Shown: positions 8,028-16,325 of the stretch, one piece after another | How positions within the stretch are numbered: the first letter of the stretch is position 1 | Layout: the number at the start of each line of letters is the position of its first letter | NCBI GenBank assembly: GCA_905221605.1 | Contig: CAJNDS010000002.1 | Location: 527,501-553,500 of the forward strand | DNA length: 26,000 nucleotides | Origin: Symbiodinium natans | Lineage: Eukaryota; Sar; Dinophyceae; Suessiales; Symbiodiniaceae | Reading direction: 5' to 3' | The notes under the pieces: model-generated | Database searches by the model: none | Seen by the model: only the letters and a program-made list of their open reading frames with translations | What the model was told of the DNA's origin: nothing | Position numbers and translations under genes: made by a program

Positions 8028-8132
8028 TGTGTATGTCTGTCTCTGTCTGTCTGTCTGTCTGTATGTATGTATGTATACATAAGTATATAAATACACGTAT
8101 GCATAGATGCATATCAGATAGATACATACACG
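8028..8132. repeat. TCTG/TATG/TA microsatellite
   Basis: Runs of TCTG, then TATG, then mixed TA and CA steps. Protein frames across it are artefacts. Confidence 0.9.
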
Positions 8133-8510
8133 TATGCAAGAAATCTGTATCTGTTTATTGATATCACACAAGCAAATCAGCGCGCCTGCCACAACGACTT
8201 CTGATTTATTTTACATGCTCTCTCTCTCTCTCTCAAACTATACATGTGTATTTATATCATATGTACACGCGTCCACCTACTTTCTTTGTTGCAAATTTAA
8301 ACGTTCATGTACACACAAACACCGTGCACTTTGCTGCTTGGAATTGCCGTTTGCACACGTGCGACTACACCCTGAACCCTCTAAACCTTCTAAACCCTGA
8401 ACCCGGTGGCTGTGTTCAGTGTCTACGCACACCAAGGGCGGGCTCCCTGCTGCGTTTAGGGCTGCATGCTCAGTAGCTCACCGGGCTTTGGGGTTAGGGT
8501 AAAAAGCCCT
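8133..8510. other. AT-rich gap with CT repeat
   Basis: CT dinucleotide run at 8217-8234 and mixed sequence. Short degenerate CCCTAAA copies at 8370-8405. No gene recognised. Confidence 0.6.
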
Positions 8511-8562
8511 CCAAGCCCCCGAGCTGGAGAAGGCCTCCTGCTGTTTCAAAGGAGCCCAGACC
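8511..8562 (-). CDS. Weak candidate exon, Trp-rich
   Basis: After GAACAGCAG the minus strand reads VWAPLKQQEAFSSSGAWRAF, with Trp at both ends and good third-position bias in the first part. A second frame is equally open and no GT donor is visible, so the left limit is arbitrary. Confidence 0.25.
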
Positions 8563-8571
8563 CTGCTGTTC

Positions 8572-8642
8572 AGGGTTCATGGGTTCATGGGTTCATGGGT
8601 TCATGGGTTCATGGGTTCATGGGTTCATGGGTTCATGGGTTT
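8572..8642 (+). repeat. Tandem 8-mer GGGTTCAT
   Basis: About eight perfect copies passing directly into GGGTTTAGGG. A one-base-longer derivative of the 7-base telomere unit, amplified locally. Confidence 0.9.
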
Positions 8643-8760
8643 AGGGTTGAGGGCTCTTGGGTAGGGTCTTCGGGCAGGTCTTGGGTTGTAGGACGGCGAA
8701 TGCGCTCAACCCTACACAGGGTCCCCAAAACAATCCTAAATCCCGCAGCTCAGACCTGAA

Positions 8761-8822
8761 AAAGACCCTAAACCCTAAACCCTAAAACCTAAACCCTAAA
8801 CCCTAAAGCCTAAACCCTAAAC
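8761..8822 (-). repeat. CCCTAAA array at an exon end
   Basis: Nine units with two minor variants, abutting the exon at 8823. Confidence 0.9.
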
Positions 8823-8912
8823 CTCAGCTGCCGCAGCCTCCACGATGCTGAGGGCCCGCATGCCGGCTGCATTTTGGAGGAGCCGATGCCAGAGCGTAAA
8901 GATCGCCGCGGC
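8823..8912 (-). CDS. Candidate Sfi1-like exon, AAAIFTLWHR core
   Basis: Exactly thirty minus-strand codons, beginning AAAIFTLWHRLLQNAAGMRA and ending EAAAAE. Acceptor GCCCACAG, donor GCTGAG|GTTTAGGG. The start parallels the exon at 5538-5612 residue for residue in the Ala and Phe-x2-Trp-His positions. About 22 of 30 third positions are G or C. Confidence 0.6.
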
Positions 8913-9093
8913 CTGTGGGCACAAACCCCAAACCCTAAACCCTAAACCCTAAACCCTAAACCCCAAACCTAGGGTCTAGACCCTAGACCCTAGACCCTAG
9001 ACCCTAGACCCTAGACCCTAAACCCTAAACCCTAAACCCTAAACCCTAAACCCTAAACCCTAAACCCTAAACCCTAAATCCTAAACCCTAAAC
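8913..9093 (-). repeat. Intron made almost entirely of CCCTAAA, with a CCCTAGA block
   Basis: The 181 bp between two candidate exons is telomere-like apart from about 14 bp at the acceptor end. From about 8976 to 9015 the unit changes to CCCTAGA, five perfect copies, then returns to CCCTAAA. Unlike most introns here it has one orientation only, so it cannot fold on itself through its ends. Confidence 0.85.
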
Positions 9094-9158
9094 CCTAGCC
9101 AAGCGGCGACATTCTGCTGGCGCTGTAGGAGCAGGGCTTGAAGGGCAGCAGTCGCCGC
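9094..9158 (-). CDS. Candidate exon, Ala/Leu/Gln-rich helix
   Basis: Acceptor CCCGCACAG, then AATAALQALLLQRQQNVAAW, donor CTAGG|GTTTAGG. The heptad-like Leu pattern and terminal AAW suit the repeat family. All three minus frames are open over most of the exon, and phase with the next exon (8823-8912) does not fit this frame, so it is tentative. Confidence 0.4.
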
Positions 9159-9175
9159 CTGTGCGGGTATGGGAG

Positions 9176-9246
9176 TTTAGGGTTTAGGGGTTTGGGGTTT
9201 AGGGTTTAGGGTTTAGGGTTTGGGGTTTAGGGTTTAGGGTTTAGGG
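9176..9246 (+). repeat. TTTAGGG array
   Basis: About ten units with two TTTGGGG variants, 17 bp from the acceptor of the exon at 9094-9158. Confidence 0.9.
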
Positions 9247-10020
9247 CTCAGGGGTATTGAGAGGTGTAGTGCTCAGGGCATTGGAGTTAGTGCTCGGGGC
9301 TTAGAACAGCAACAGCTTTGGGGGTTTAGGGTTTAGGGTTTAGGGTTTAGGGTTTAAATAGGGCTCGAGGCTCCAAGTTAGATTCAACTTCAACTACATT
9401 TCCCTAAACGCAACTAACCCTAAAGCCCCCAAACCTCCTATACATCCCAACCCGAAACCCTAAACCCTAAACCCTAAACCCCAAACCCTATGAACCTTCA
9501 TATGTATCTCAGAACCATGGGCGTGCCCTCACTCCTGTATCCTGCCCCCCCAACTGTACTGCCTTGTTTGGGTTTCGGTTCAGGGCAACCCTAAACCCTC
9601 AACCCCAAACCTTAAACCCCAAACCCGAGGCCCTAAACCTCCCTTTTTAGGCGTTTAGGGGGTCTTTGGGGAACCCTTAGCCGACCAAGGCGCAGACTTC
9701 GACAGGGGGTGGCACCACACAGCCCAAAACCCAAAGGCCTTTTAGCCTCCAAACAGCCCTCCTACCCCATCTCCACCCTCCAAGCCCTATAGGGCGGTTT
9801 AGGGTTGTAGGGGTTCAGGATTTAGGGTTTAGGGTGATACATCATCTGAGTCATGCGCCCCTACGAATCTGCAAACCCTGAGCCGCATAAACCCCACCTA
9901 TAAACACCCTATTAAAGACCCTATAGAAGCCCTGTGCCTCAACCAGCAAACCCCGTACACCCTAAGCCCTATCAACCCTATCAGCCCTATAAAGCCTCTC
10001 ATCCCCCCCCCCCCCTAATA
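9247..10020. other. Gap with small arrays in both orientations
   Basis: TTTAGGG at 9328-9355 and about 9785-9835, CCCTAAA at about 9456-9490 and 9590-9625, and a 13-base poly-C at 10003-10015. No coding signal. Confidence 0.65.
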
Positions 10021-10253
10021 AACCCTAAACCCCAAATCCCAAACCCTAAACCCCAAACCCTGAACCCTACACCCTAAACCCTGCACCCTAAACCCTAAAC
10101 CCCAAACCCTAAACCTCAAACCCTAAACCAAAACCCCAAACCCTAAACCCCAAACCCCAAACCCTAAACCCTACACCCCAAACCCCAAACCCTACACCCC
10201 AAACCCTAAACCCCAAACCCCAAACCCTAAACCCCAAACCCTAAACCCTAAAC
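10021..10253 (-). repeat. Long CCCTAAA array rich in variants
   Basis: About 33 units mixing CCCTAAA, CCCCAAA, CCCTACA and CCCTGAA. It abuts the exon at 10254. Confidence 0.9.
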
Positions 10254-10339
10254 CCTGGTGCGGCCTGATGAGCCCGACCTCGCCCCTGCCAGGCCCAGAA
10301 GGTGCGGCCGAGTAGGTGGAGACTCTGGTTCCTGGAGAC
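10254..10339 (-). CDS. Candidate Sfi1-like exon, exact LLx3Fx2W core
   Basis: Minus-strand reading after CGCTCAG gives VSRNQSLHLLGRTFWAWQGR and continues RGRAHQAAP before CCAGG|GTTTAGGG. HLLGRTFWAWQ has the Leu-Leu-x3-Phe-x2-Trp spacing of the Sfi1 repeat. An internal AG (GTCTCCAG) could be the true acceptor, shortening the exon. Confidence 0.6.
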
Positions 10340-10368
10340 CTGAGCGAAGGGCAGAACCAAAACAAGAG

Positions 10369-10390
10369 GGTTTAGGGTTTAGGGTTTAGG
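10369..10390 (+). repeat. Short TTTAGGG array
   Basis: Three units 29 bp upstream of the acceptor of the exon at 10254-10339. Confidence 0.85.
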
Positions 10391-11235
10391 TTGCAAGGGG
10401 TATATTGTGATAAATAAATAAATATGCGGGGGTTGGGGTTCACATAGACCTCCCAAATCCCTAAACCCCAAAACCCCAAGACGCCCTACGGGTAAGAAAC
10501 CCCAAGACACCCCAACAAGTCTGGGAAACCCAAAATGCTGCACTGGCTTGAATATTTCTAGGGTCTATAGAGTCTATAATCACAAGTTTGGAAAAATTAT
10601 TCTGCGAAGTCAGTTTGTTAGGGGCACCCACCTTTATCACAAGCTTTCTTCCGACGGCTATTCTTTAAGTCTGATGTTGTTGGCGACCTCAGAATTTGTC
10701 TGAAAAACTCGTATGACCGACTGGCAAAACCCTGTATTCGTTGAACGTTGCGCAACATGCTTGGTGGGCCCCTACAGCGACCAACAGAACCCCGACAGTC
10801 GCACTTTCGGGGCCGAAGTTGGGGAACCCCTCCGATCACTTTCCCAAACATCAGGACACGATGGGATCCGATCTGATGCTCATATTAGGTTGTGCTTCGC
10901 ACTTTCGGATCCCAACCTACCCTGGTCCTTGGACCCTAGACTCTAGCCCCTGGTTGTCCCCGAACCGCCCCCCCCCCCCCCCCCCCCCCCCTGCGCACCC
11001 ACGAAATGAAACAGGGGATCTCGTAGCTCGCAGAGAGGCTGTCGTCCGGGCCCTGCAAGATGGAGGATGAGGGCGCTCCGTATCGGACAGTACGTAGTAC
11101 CAACGTTCTGCATAACCAAGAAGATGAAAGGTTGACTACCCAGGCCATAAGGCACGGTTCTCTCCTTGAGCTCCTCAGGCTTCTCCCCATCCGCTGCCGG
11201 CAATTGATGACAGGATGGTACTTCCTCTGTCCCAA
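10391..11235. other. Unique sequence, possibly retrotransposon-derived
   Basis: Longest stretch nearly free of telomere-like units. It holds a hairpin with arms GGGATCCGA (10863-10871) and TCGGATCCC (10905-10913), and a 24-base poly-C (10968-10991). Minus frames from 11235 down are open and may continue the integrase-bearing element at 11283-11525, but I cannot identify a domain. Confidence 0.5.
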
Positions 11236-11279
11236 AACCCTAAACCCTAAACCCTGAACCCTAAACCCTAAACCCTAAA
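11236..11279 (-). repeat. CCCTAAA array beside the integrase remnant
   Basis: About six units separating the integrase remnant from further open minus-strand sequence. Confidence 0.9.
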
Positions 11280-11282
11280 CTC

Positions 11283-11525
11283 CCTCGACTGGAAGCCTCC
11301 CTCACAATCGACAGTTACTCTGCTCGGAGGACCTGCCCATTTACTCCAGCCTCTGTCGAATGCCTTGTGGAGGTTATTGGGGGGAATGGTCCTGCAACAT
11401 TTCGACTATGAGGAAGTCGCCCTGTCAGTTGTCGACAGAAGCCTATGTCCAACCTTCTCGGCGTCGTGAGTTTGGAAACAATCAAGCTGGACCTCATCTC
11501 CAAACACAAGCTGGAGATGTAAGGG
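11283..11525 (-). pseudogene. Retrotransposon integrase core remnant
   Basis: One minus-strand frame reads FGDEVQLDCFQTHDAEKVGH, then STTDRATSS, an in-frame TAG at 11406-11408, then AFDRGWSKWAGPPSRVTVDC. This matches the retroviral-type integrase catalytic core: a first Asp in a V-x-L-D strand, a TTD/VD-x-AT motif, then W-x-x-W-A-G-P-P and a second Asp in a T-V-D strand. The sequence ends at a telomeric block, so the glutamate region is missing or displaced. Family (copia or gypsy type) cannot be settled here. It is a fossil within the region, not part of the host coding series. Confidence 0.6.
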
Positions 11526-12047
11526 CTGTAAAACCTAAACCTTAAACCCTAAACCCTAAACCCTATACCCTAAACCCTAAACCCTAAAGCCTTTGTTGGT
11601 CGCCTCTCGCAGGTTACCCTGAGTGTTTTTGCCGGATCATGGCGAGGTTTGGGGTTGAGGCGACACAGGGTTCAGGGATGGCTGACCTAAACCCTACACG
11701 CAAGCCCAAAGAATGGGACCTTCGTGAGTGTTGCTACTATAAACCTTAAACCCTACAAACCCTATGAACTCCACCCAACACGCCCAAAACCCTAAACCCT
11801 AAACTCTAAACCCCAAACTTATAGATTAGGGTTTAGGGCTTAGGCTTATATAGTTTAGGGTTAGGGGAGCCACACTCCGAAAACTTTAAGGTCAACCCCC
11901 GTTTCTGCCGACGCTTCTGCAGGGTTGAGGGTTGAGGTTTAGGGTTTAGGGTTTAGGCTTTAGGGATTCGGGTTTAGGGTTCAAAGCTGGGCGCTTTTTG
12001 GCAAAGTCATCTTTTGGGGTTTCTGGCACCTCTTTGCAATCTTTAAA
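11526..12047. other. Gap with arrays in both orientations
   Basis: CCCTAAA at about 11545-11590 and 11790-11820, TTTAGGG at about 11826-11845 and 11925-11975. Intervening sequence shows no coding bias. Confidence 0.65.
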
Positions 12048-12377
12048 TTGCAAGCCCTAGCGAAACAAACTAAAGCCACACAGGCCCTCAGCCCCAAAGC
12101 TCTACAAGAGCCCCAAAAACAAAGTATCTGGGAAGCTCCTTTGCTGCAAAGCAGCATGCCAATCGGCTACGTCTGCCACCCTCCTTGGCTTCAGTACATC
12201 CGCAAAAACCTTAAGAGCTTGTCTTTCAATCACTATGTTGAAGCACACTTGGAAATATGCACTGTGTTAGCTTCCAGCTTTTCCCGCCGCTACAGGGGCG
12301 TGAAACTCCCGCATGCGCTAATCCTGCTCATGTCATGTCAAAATCCTATGCCAAAGACTACATGTGCACAGCAATGA
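12048..12377 (+). CDS. Unassigned 109-codon open frame
   Basis: Among the longest plus frames that is not low-complexity. Contains WLQYIRKNLKSLSFNHYVEA. Codon third positions are mixed, unlike the GC-rich minus-strand exons, and no domain is recognised. It could be a decayed transposon fragment or chance. It is the only plus-strand frame I keep. Confidence 0.15.
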   Translation: MQALAKQTKATQALSPKALQEPQKQSIWEAPLLQSSMPIGYVCHPPWLQYIRKNLKSLSFNHYVEAHLEICTVLASSFSRRYRGVKLPHALILLMSCQNPMPKTTCAQQ

Positions 12378-12442
12378 AATCCAGTCTCAGATGGACCCAA
12401 TTACCACGTTGGAAATCCAGCGTTTCAACAGGCGGGCATAAA

Positions 12443-12499
12443 CCCTAAGCCCTAAGCCCTAAGCCCTAAACCCTAAACCCGAAACCCTAAACCCTAAAC
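12443..12499 (-). repeat. CCCTAAA array at an exon end
   Basis: Eight units including CCCTAAG variants, abutting the exon at 12500. Confidence 0.9.
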
Positions 12500-12603
12500 C
12501 CTCGGGGCTTTCTTGAGGGCTTCCAAAAAAACAAAGAAGGGCCGCCGAGGTGCCCTCGCAGATCCACCTTCGCACGGCGATGCCCCTCCTGCCATTGGCG
12601 TGC
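12500..12603 (-). CDS. Candidate Sfi1-like exon with GIAVRRW core
   Basis: Acceptor TTCTTGCGCAG. The frame with the best third-position bias (about 19 of 22) reads HANGRRGIAVRRWICEGTSA, placing hydrophobic residues and Trp as in the repeat core. The T-rich last 30 bases up to CCGAGG|GTTTAGGG are less convincing; an internal GCGAAG|GTGGAT would give a much shorter exon but cut the motif. Confidence 0.4.
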
Positions 12604-12650
12604 CTGCGCAAGAACTTCCCTTCCTTTTGGGGACTACAGGAACCCCTACA

Positions 12651-12763
12651 AGGGTTTAGGGTTTAGGGTTTGGGGTTTGGGGTTTGGGGTTTGAGGTTGG
12701 GGGTTTGGGGTTTGGGGTTTGGGGTTTGGGGTTTGGGGTTTAGGGTTTAGGGTTTAGGGTTTG
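12651..12763 (+). repeat. TTTAGGG array with a homogeneous TTTGGGG core
   Basis: TTTAGGG at both ends and about nine TTTGGGG copies in the middle, showing local homogenisation of a variant. Confidence 0.9.
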
Positions 12764-12888
12764 TGGTAACAGGGTTTAGATTACTATTCTTGGTGAGTGT
12801 ATGTAAGGCTCCTTTGTTATTGGCGAGTGTACATTTTGGACGTCCTCTGTGGCAATACAAGGAATATAAACCCTACCTCATATAACTT

Positions 12889-12927
12889 GAATAGGGATTA
12901 GAGTGGCATTAGGGTATACGACCCTAA
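12889..12927 (+). repeat. Dispersed repeat, uninterrupted copy
   Basis: AATAGGGATTAGAGTGGCAT and following GTATACGACCC match the flanks of the telomeric block at 6749-6790. A CCCTAAA array starts immediately after it. Confidence 0.6.
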
Positions 12928-13678
12928 ACCCTAAACCCTAAACCCTAAACCCGAAAACCCTAAAACACCAACTTTAGGCTTGATTTGCTCTCCAAGGTTG
13001 GTGATGTTTGGGACAGCCCAAATTTAAAAACACCAAAGCCCCAATCCCCAAACCTCAGACCCTCGGACCCGAAACCCTGCCCCAAAACCTCAGAACCCTC
13101 AACCCTGAACCCCATGTAAACCCTCAGGCCCCCAACACCCTGTTGAGCTCGGATTCGCTTTGCGGAGATTGTTTGTAGGGTTCTGGCACACACGCAAGAT
13201 CCTGTGACCTAAGGCCGTCTGCGGTTTCACAAACCATTTGGGGATTTCCGATAAATATCGGACACGTCTTAACCCCAAGATACAACAGAATCCTTTCAAA
13301 GGAGCCCCCAAAAAGGGTACCCGATTTTCGGAAACCCCCCATTTTGGCTTTGGGGCTTTGAAACTGTAGGCTTGGGGAATTTTCAGAGGGTTTTGGGGGG
13401 GCGTAGGGTTTAAGGGGTCTGAGCTGAGGTCCCACACCCTGCCTAGACACCTCAAAAAGTTGCCCGGAACCTAAACCCTAAACCCTAAACCCTGAACCCT
13501 AAATTCTAGGCCCTAAACCCTGAAACCCCACAACCTTCAGAACCCGACTGCGACTACCCAAACTCGAAGAGATAAGTGTGCCAAACGTTGGACTCAAGGG
13601 TGCCGAGACTTGACTCAACCCAAACTTGAGCTGTTTCGTCTCGGAAACCCTGCTAAGAACCAGTAAGCAACCCTAAAC
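12928..13678. other. Gap with degenerate C-rich sequence
   Basis: Arrays at about 12922-12962 and 13470-13520. Minus frames of 77 to 118 codons at 12960-13455 overlap one another, show no consistent codon bias and are Pro/Lys-rich from decayed repeats, so no gene is called. Confidence 0.55.
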
Positions 13679-13757
13679 CCGAAACCCTCAGCCCCCTAAA
13701 CCCTAAACCCTAAACCCTAAACCCTAAACCCCAAACCCTAAACCCTAAACCCTAAAC
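13679..13757 (-). repeat. CCCTAAA array at an exon end
   Basis: About eleven units, one CCCCAAA variant, abutting the exon at 13758. Confidence 0.95.
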
Positions 13758-13821
13758 CCCACATGCCACTCAAGCCCGAACTCGCCTCGACCCAGGCTGC
13801 CAATGTGGAGCGCAGGAGCTC
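13758..13821 (-). CDS. Candidate Sfi1-like exon, exact LLx3Lx2W core
   Basis: After CTCGCAAG the minus strand reads ELLRSTLAAWVEASSGLSGM and ends ATGTGGG|GTTTAGGG. Leu-Leu-x3-Leu-x2-Trp is exact, and 16 of 20 third positions are G or C. A GC-type donor GAG|GCGAGT inside the exon is possible but would shorten it. Confidence 0.6.
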
Positions 13822-13844
13822 CTTGCGAGATCAGGCCGCTTGGA

Positions 13845-14200
13845 ATTTGGGGTTTGGGTTTTTTGTTGGGGTTTAGGGTTTAAGGGCTTAGGTTTTAGGG
13901 TTTTGGGGTTTCGGTTTTTTTTTGGGATTTTGGGGTGTTTGTGGTTTGGGGTTGGGGTTTTTTTGGGGGTTTAGGGTTTAAGGGTTTATGGGTTGTAGGG
14001 TTTTTCGGGGGTTTTGGGTAGTTTAGGGCTTTTTGGGGTTTAGGGTTTTGGGGGTCTTGGCTCTTTTTTGGTTTAAGTTTTTGGGGTTTAGGGTAGTTAA
14101 GGGGGTTTAGGGAGTAAGGAATTAGGGGGTTTTGGGGTTCAGGGTCTTGGGGTTGTGGGGTTGTGGGGTTTAGGGGTTTGGGAGTTCTGGGTTTTTTGGG
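13845..14200 (+). repeat. Long degenerate G/T-rich telomere-derived tract
   Basis: Decayed TTTAGGG with many extra T and G (TTTTTGGGG, TTGTGGGG). No gene. Confidence 0.8.
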
Positions 14201-14281
14201 ATGTAGTGTCTGGACTTTAGAGTTTGCATCTTACGACTAGGTTCTTATCTAGGGCTCGGGCTTGAGAGCATCTACTAGTCT

Positions 14282-14384
14282 GCCCAGTAACCAAGGCTTA
14301 AAAAAGGGCGCCCTTTTTTGCTTAAAGGGGTTTATAAGGGAACCTAAACCCCCCAAAAAGGGAATAAGGGCACTACTGGGCATC
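14282..14384 (+). mobile_element. MITE-like element, family A, uninterrupted copy
   Basis: GCCCAGTA and TACTGGGC ends and a 20-bp central palindrome AAAAAAGGGCGCCCTTTTTT. CTAGTCT occurs just before the left end (14275-14281) and just past the right end (14385-14391) and may be a target duplication, which requires four extra bases at the right end. It provides the empty reference for the split copy at 1041-1219. Confidence 0.65.
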
Positions 14385-14446
14385 CTAGTCTAGGTTGAGG
14401 GGAGGACGTATGGTTGCAGGGACGGGCTTGACGACGAGGGCGCTAC

Positions 14447-14482
14447 GTTCTCGAAGATGGCGGCTTCGATTTTGGCCACTGT
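14447..14482 (-). CDS. Weak candidate micro-exon
   Basis: TVAKIEAAIFEN between GCCACCCAAG and GAGAAC|GTAGCG. The frame stays open to a TAG at about 14396 with good third-position bias, so it could instead be a longer or terminal exon. No domain recognised. Confidence 0.3.
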
Positions 14483-14707
14483 CTTGGGTGGCAGAAGTAA
14501 GATAATTCTCACAGCGTGCCACAAACTGGGCAACAAAAATAAGCAAAGAACTGGTCTCCCTTTCCTAAGGATCCAGTACCTAGACACTTAGCTTTTGCTT
14601 GGGCCCTAAAGCTGCTACAGAGGAATCTCCTTCAAGGCCGAAGCATATTAATGTACTATATGGCCTGGCTCCTTGGGGCTTCAAGGAGTGGTAACGTACT
14701 ATAAGAC

Positions 14708-14793
14708 CCCCTAAACCCTAAACCCTAAACCCTAAACCCTGAACCCTGAACCCTAAACCCTAAACCCTAAACCCTAAACCCTGAACCCTAAAC
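14708..14793 (-). repeat. CCCTAAA array at an exon end
   Basis: Twelve units with three CCCTGAA variants, ending in a C6 run beside the candidate exon at 14794. Confidence 0.95.
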
Positions 14794-14883
14794 CCCCCAA
14801 AAACACAGGGCACAAGCAATCATCAGCAGTAGGCAATATTGGGGGCCCCGAGGCCTTGCCAGGCCCCGGCCCACCTTGTCCTT
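14794..14883 (-). CDS. Uncertain GC-rich exon island
   Basis: Same placement between converging arrays as the other exons. One minus frame has TRWAGAWQGLGAP, resembling Trp-rich exons at 22501 and 25236, but meets a TGA before any GT. Another frame reads KDKVGRGLARPRGPQ and stays open to GGGGG|GTTTAGGG. Strand follows the neighbours. Confidence 0.3.
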
Positions 14884-14886
14884 CTT

Positions 14887-14925
14887 GTGGGTTTAGGGTT
14901 TAGGGTTTAGGGTTTAGGGTTTACT
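14887..14925 (+). repeat. TTTAGGG array
   Basis: Five units adjacent to the island at 14794-14883. Confidence 0.95.
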
Positions 14926-15777
14926 GCACTCTGTATCGCATGTCACCCCACGAGCACTCCCGAAACCCTAAGCCCTAAACCCGAAAACCTTCAAATCCCT
15001 CAACCAGAACCTCAGAACACCTACCCCCGATAATCCTAACCCCTTAACCCCGAAACCCCTAAAACCCCTACATCCTAAACCCCAAACCCCTAAAGCCTGA
15101 ACCCCTGCATTTCCCTACAACACAATTGCCTGTGCCTTTGAGGGTTCATAAGGGTTAGGGTTTAAGGTTCACAAGGTTCATAGTGGTGAGGGGTTTAGAG
15201 GTTTAGGGGTTTAGGGGTTGATTTAAGGGCTTAATTTGGTGTTTAGGGGTTTAGGGGTATTTAGGGGTTTAGGGGTCCGCCGACCCTGGCGGCGTGTTGG
15301 ATGGGAAAAGGAGGTGATTCCCTCCTTTACCCCCCAAAACCCAGGGGGGGGGGGGGTTGGTGCACAATTTTTTCGTGGAGGACCGCGCCACCCGCACAGC
15401 GTAAACAGGCGGTTCAGCACAGGGGGGTAGGGGCGCCCTCAGCAAAATCAGCGTTTTCGGCACCACCCCCCCACCCCTCCCCAACCCCCCCCACCCCCCC
15501 CCCCCCACACCCCCCACCCCCCACCCCCCCCCCCCCCCCCCCCCACCCCCCCCCCCCCGTCTTTTTTCCCCCCAAACGTTTCACAGAACTCTGCCGAGCA
15601 GACTGGGATGATCTTCGAACCATGCGAGCGGGTTTAGACCTCTCAACTATGCTCCAGCGGGGTCGGCGGCTTGAGCCGGAGGCTCTTAAATTTAGGGGTT
15701 TAGGGGGGTTAGGGGGTTAGGGGGTTAGAGGTTTAGGGTTGAGAGTTTAGGGCTTGCGTCCCCCAGGCACACAAAAC
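14926..15777. other. Gap with degenerate arrays, a dispersed repeat and C/G runs
   Basis: Decayed CCCTAAA (14960-15110) and TTTAGGGG (15140-15275). A segment around CGTGTTGGATGGG (15277-15330) recurs near 24690-24745. Poly-G at 15344-15356 and a C-rich tract at 15468-15559 follow. A plus frame at 15580-15690 reads LCRADWDDLRTMRAGLDLST, protein-like but without codon bias or motif; left uncalled. Confidence 0.55.
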
Positions 15778-15852
15778 CCTGGGGCTTGATCCTGGGTCGG
15801 CTTCTGCAGCGTGGCGCGTGCCAGGCACAAAGCCCGCCGCCACGCGAAGAGC
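15778..15852 (-). CDS. Candidate Sfi1-like exon with LFAWRR core
   Basis: Acceptor CCTGGAGCAG, then LFAWRRALCLARATLQKPTQ and donor CCAGG|GTTTTGTG. Leu-Phe-x-Trp-Arg approximates the core, and about 19 of 24 third positions are G or C. A second frame (GGLCAWHAPR) also has a Trp, so the frame is likely but not certain. No telomere array touches its 3' end. Confidence 0.45.
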
Positions 15853-15919
15853 CTGCTCCAGGGGTTCTAAGGTAAACCCTACTAGCCCTGGACCCTAAAC
15901 AAAGTTTAGGGTTTCTTCT

Positions 15920-16055
15920 AAACCCTGAGCCCTAAACCCTAAACCCTAAACCCTAAACCCTAAACCCTAAACCCTAAACCCTAAACCCTAAACCCTAAAC
16001 CCTAAACCCTAAACCCTAAACCCTAAACCCTAAACCCTAAACCCTAAACCCAAAC
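15920..16055 (-). repeat. Longest near-perfect CCCTAAA array
   Basis: About nineteen consecutive units, nearly without variants, abutting the exon at 16056. Low divergence suggests recent addition or homogenisation. Confidence 0.95.
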
Positions 16056-16109
16056 CCCGCCTGCCGCGCCAGGCTGAGAAGCAGCCGGCTTGGATCCCGC
16101 GATTCGAAC
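16056..16109 (-). CDS. Candidate Sfi1-like exon, CFSAWR core
   Basis: 54 nt from CGCGACAG to GGCGGG|GTTTGGG. In phase 1 it reads SNRGIQAGCFSAWRGRR with two bases before and one after. Phe-x2-Trp-Arg is intact with Ile-Gln in the upstream hydrophobic position. Symmetric phase 1, as in the exons at 7480, 18376 and 20852. Confidence 0.55.
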
Positions 16110-16155
16110 CTGTCGCGGGCGTGAAGGGAAGTCGACTCCGGGCTCTGAACTCTAG

Positions 16156-16207
16156 GGGTTTAGGGTTTAGGGTTTAGGGTTTAGGGTTTAGGGTTTAGGG
16201 TTTAGGG
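16156..16207 (+). repeat. TTTAGGG array
   Basis: Seven units ending at the target duplication of the element at 16214-16317. Confidence 0.95.
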
Positions 16208-16213
16208 TCTATG

Positions 16214-16317
16214 TTGGGATGTTCCCCCTAATGCTACCAGTCCTTAGTAGAGATTATCGTACCCCCGATTGTAACCCCTGTTAAGGACTGTTCATATAAT
16301 AAGGGGTAACATCCCAA
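16214..16317 (+). mobile_element. MITE with 8-bp target duplication (family B)
   Basis: 104 bp. Starts TTGGGATGTTCCCCCTAAT and ends ATAAGGGGTAACATCCCAA, inverted repeats of about 16 bp with one mismatch, plus inner CAGTCCTTA/TAAGGACTG arms. GGTCTATG flanks it exactly on both sides (16206-16213 and 16318-16325). Eight-base duplications are typical of hAT-superfamily transposons; assignment is tentative. The left duplication overlaps the last GGG of a telomere array, so it inserted at the array edge. Confidence 0.8.
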
Positions 16318-16325
16318 GGTCTATG

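Noticed and set aside
13339-13349. CCATTTTGGCT, shared with the dinoflagellate spliced leader
   Set aside because: Only 11 bases match and the following CAAG is absent, so chance is likely. It is not evidence of a spliced-leader gene or relic.
13099-13455. Minus-strand frame of 118 codons
   Set aside because: Overlapping frame equally open, no codon bias, and Pro/Lys content from decayed CCCTAAA.
15269-15720. Pro- or Gly-rich frames around the C tract at 15468-15559
   Set aside because: They arise from homopolymer C/G and overlap on both strands.
16085-16115. GGTTCGAATC on the minus strand, resembling a tRNA T-arm
   Set aside because: The flanking bases do not form a T stem and no acceptor, D or anticodon arms are present. 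The segment is better explained as an exon with an FSAW core.
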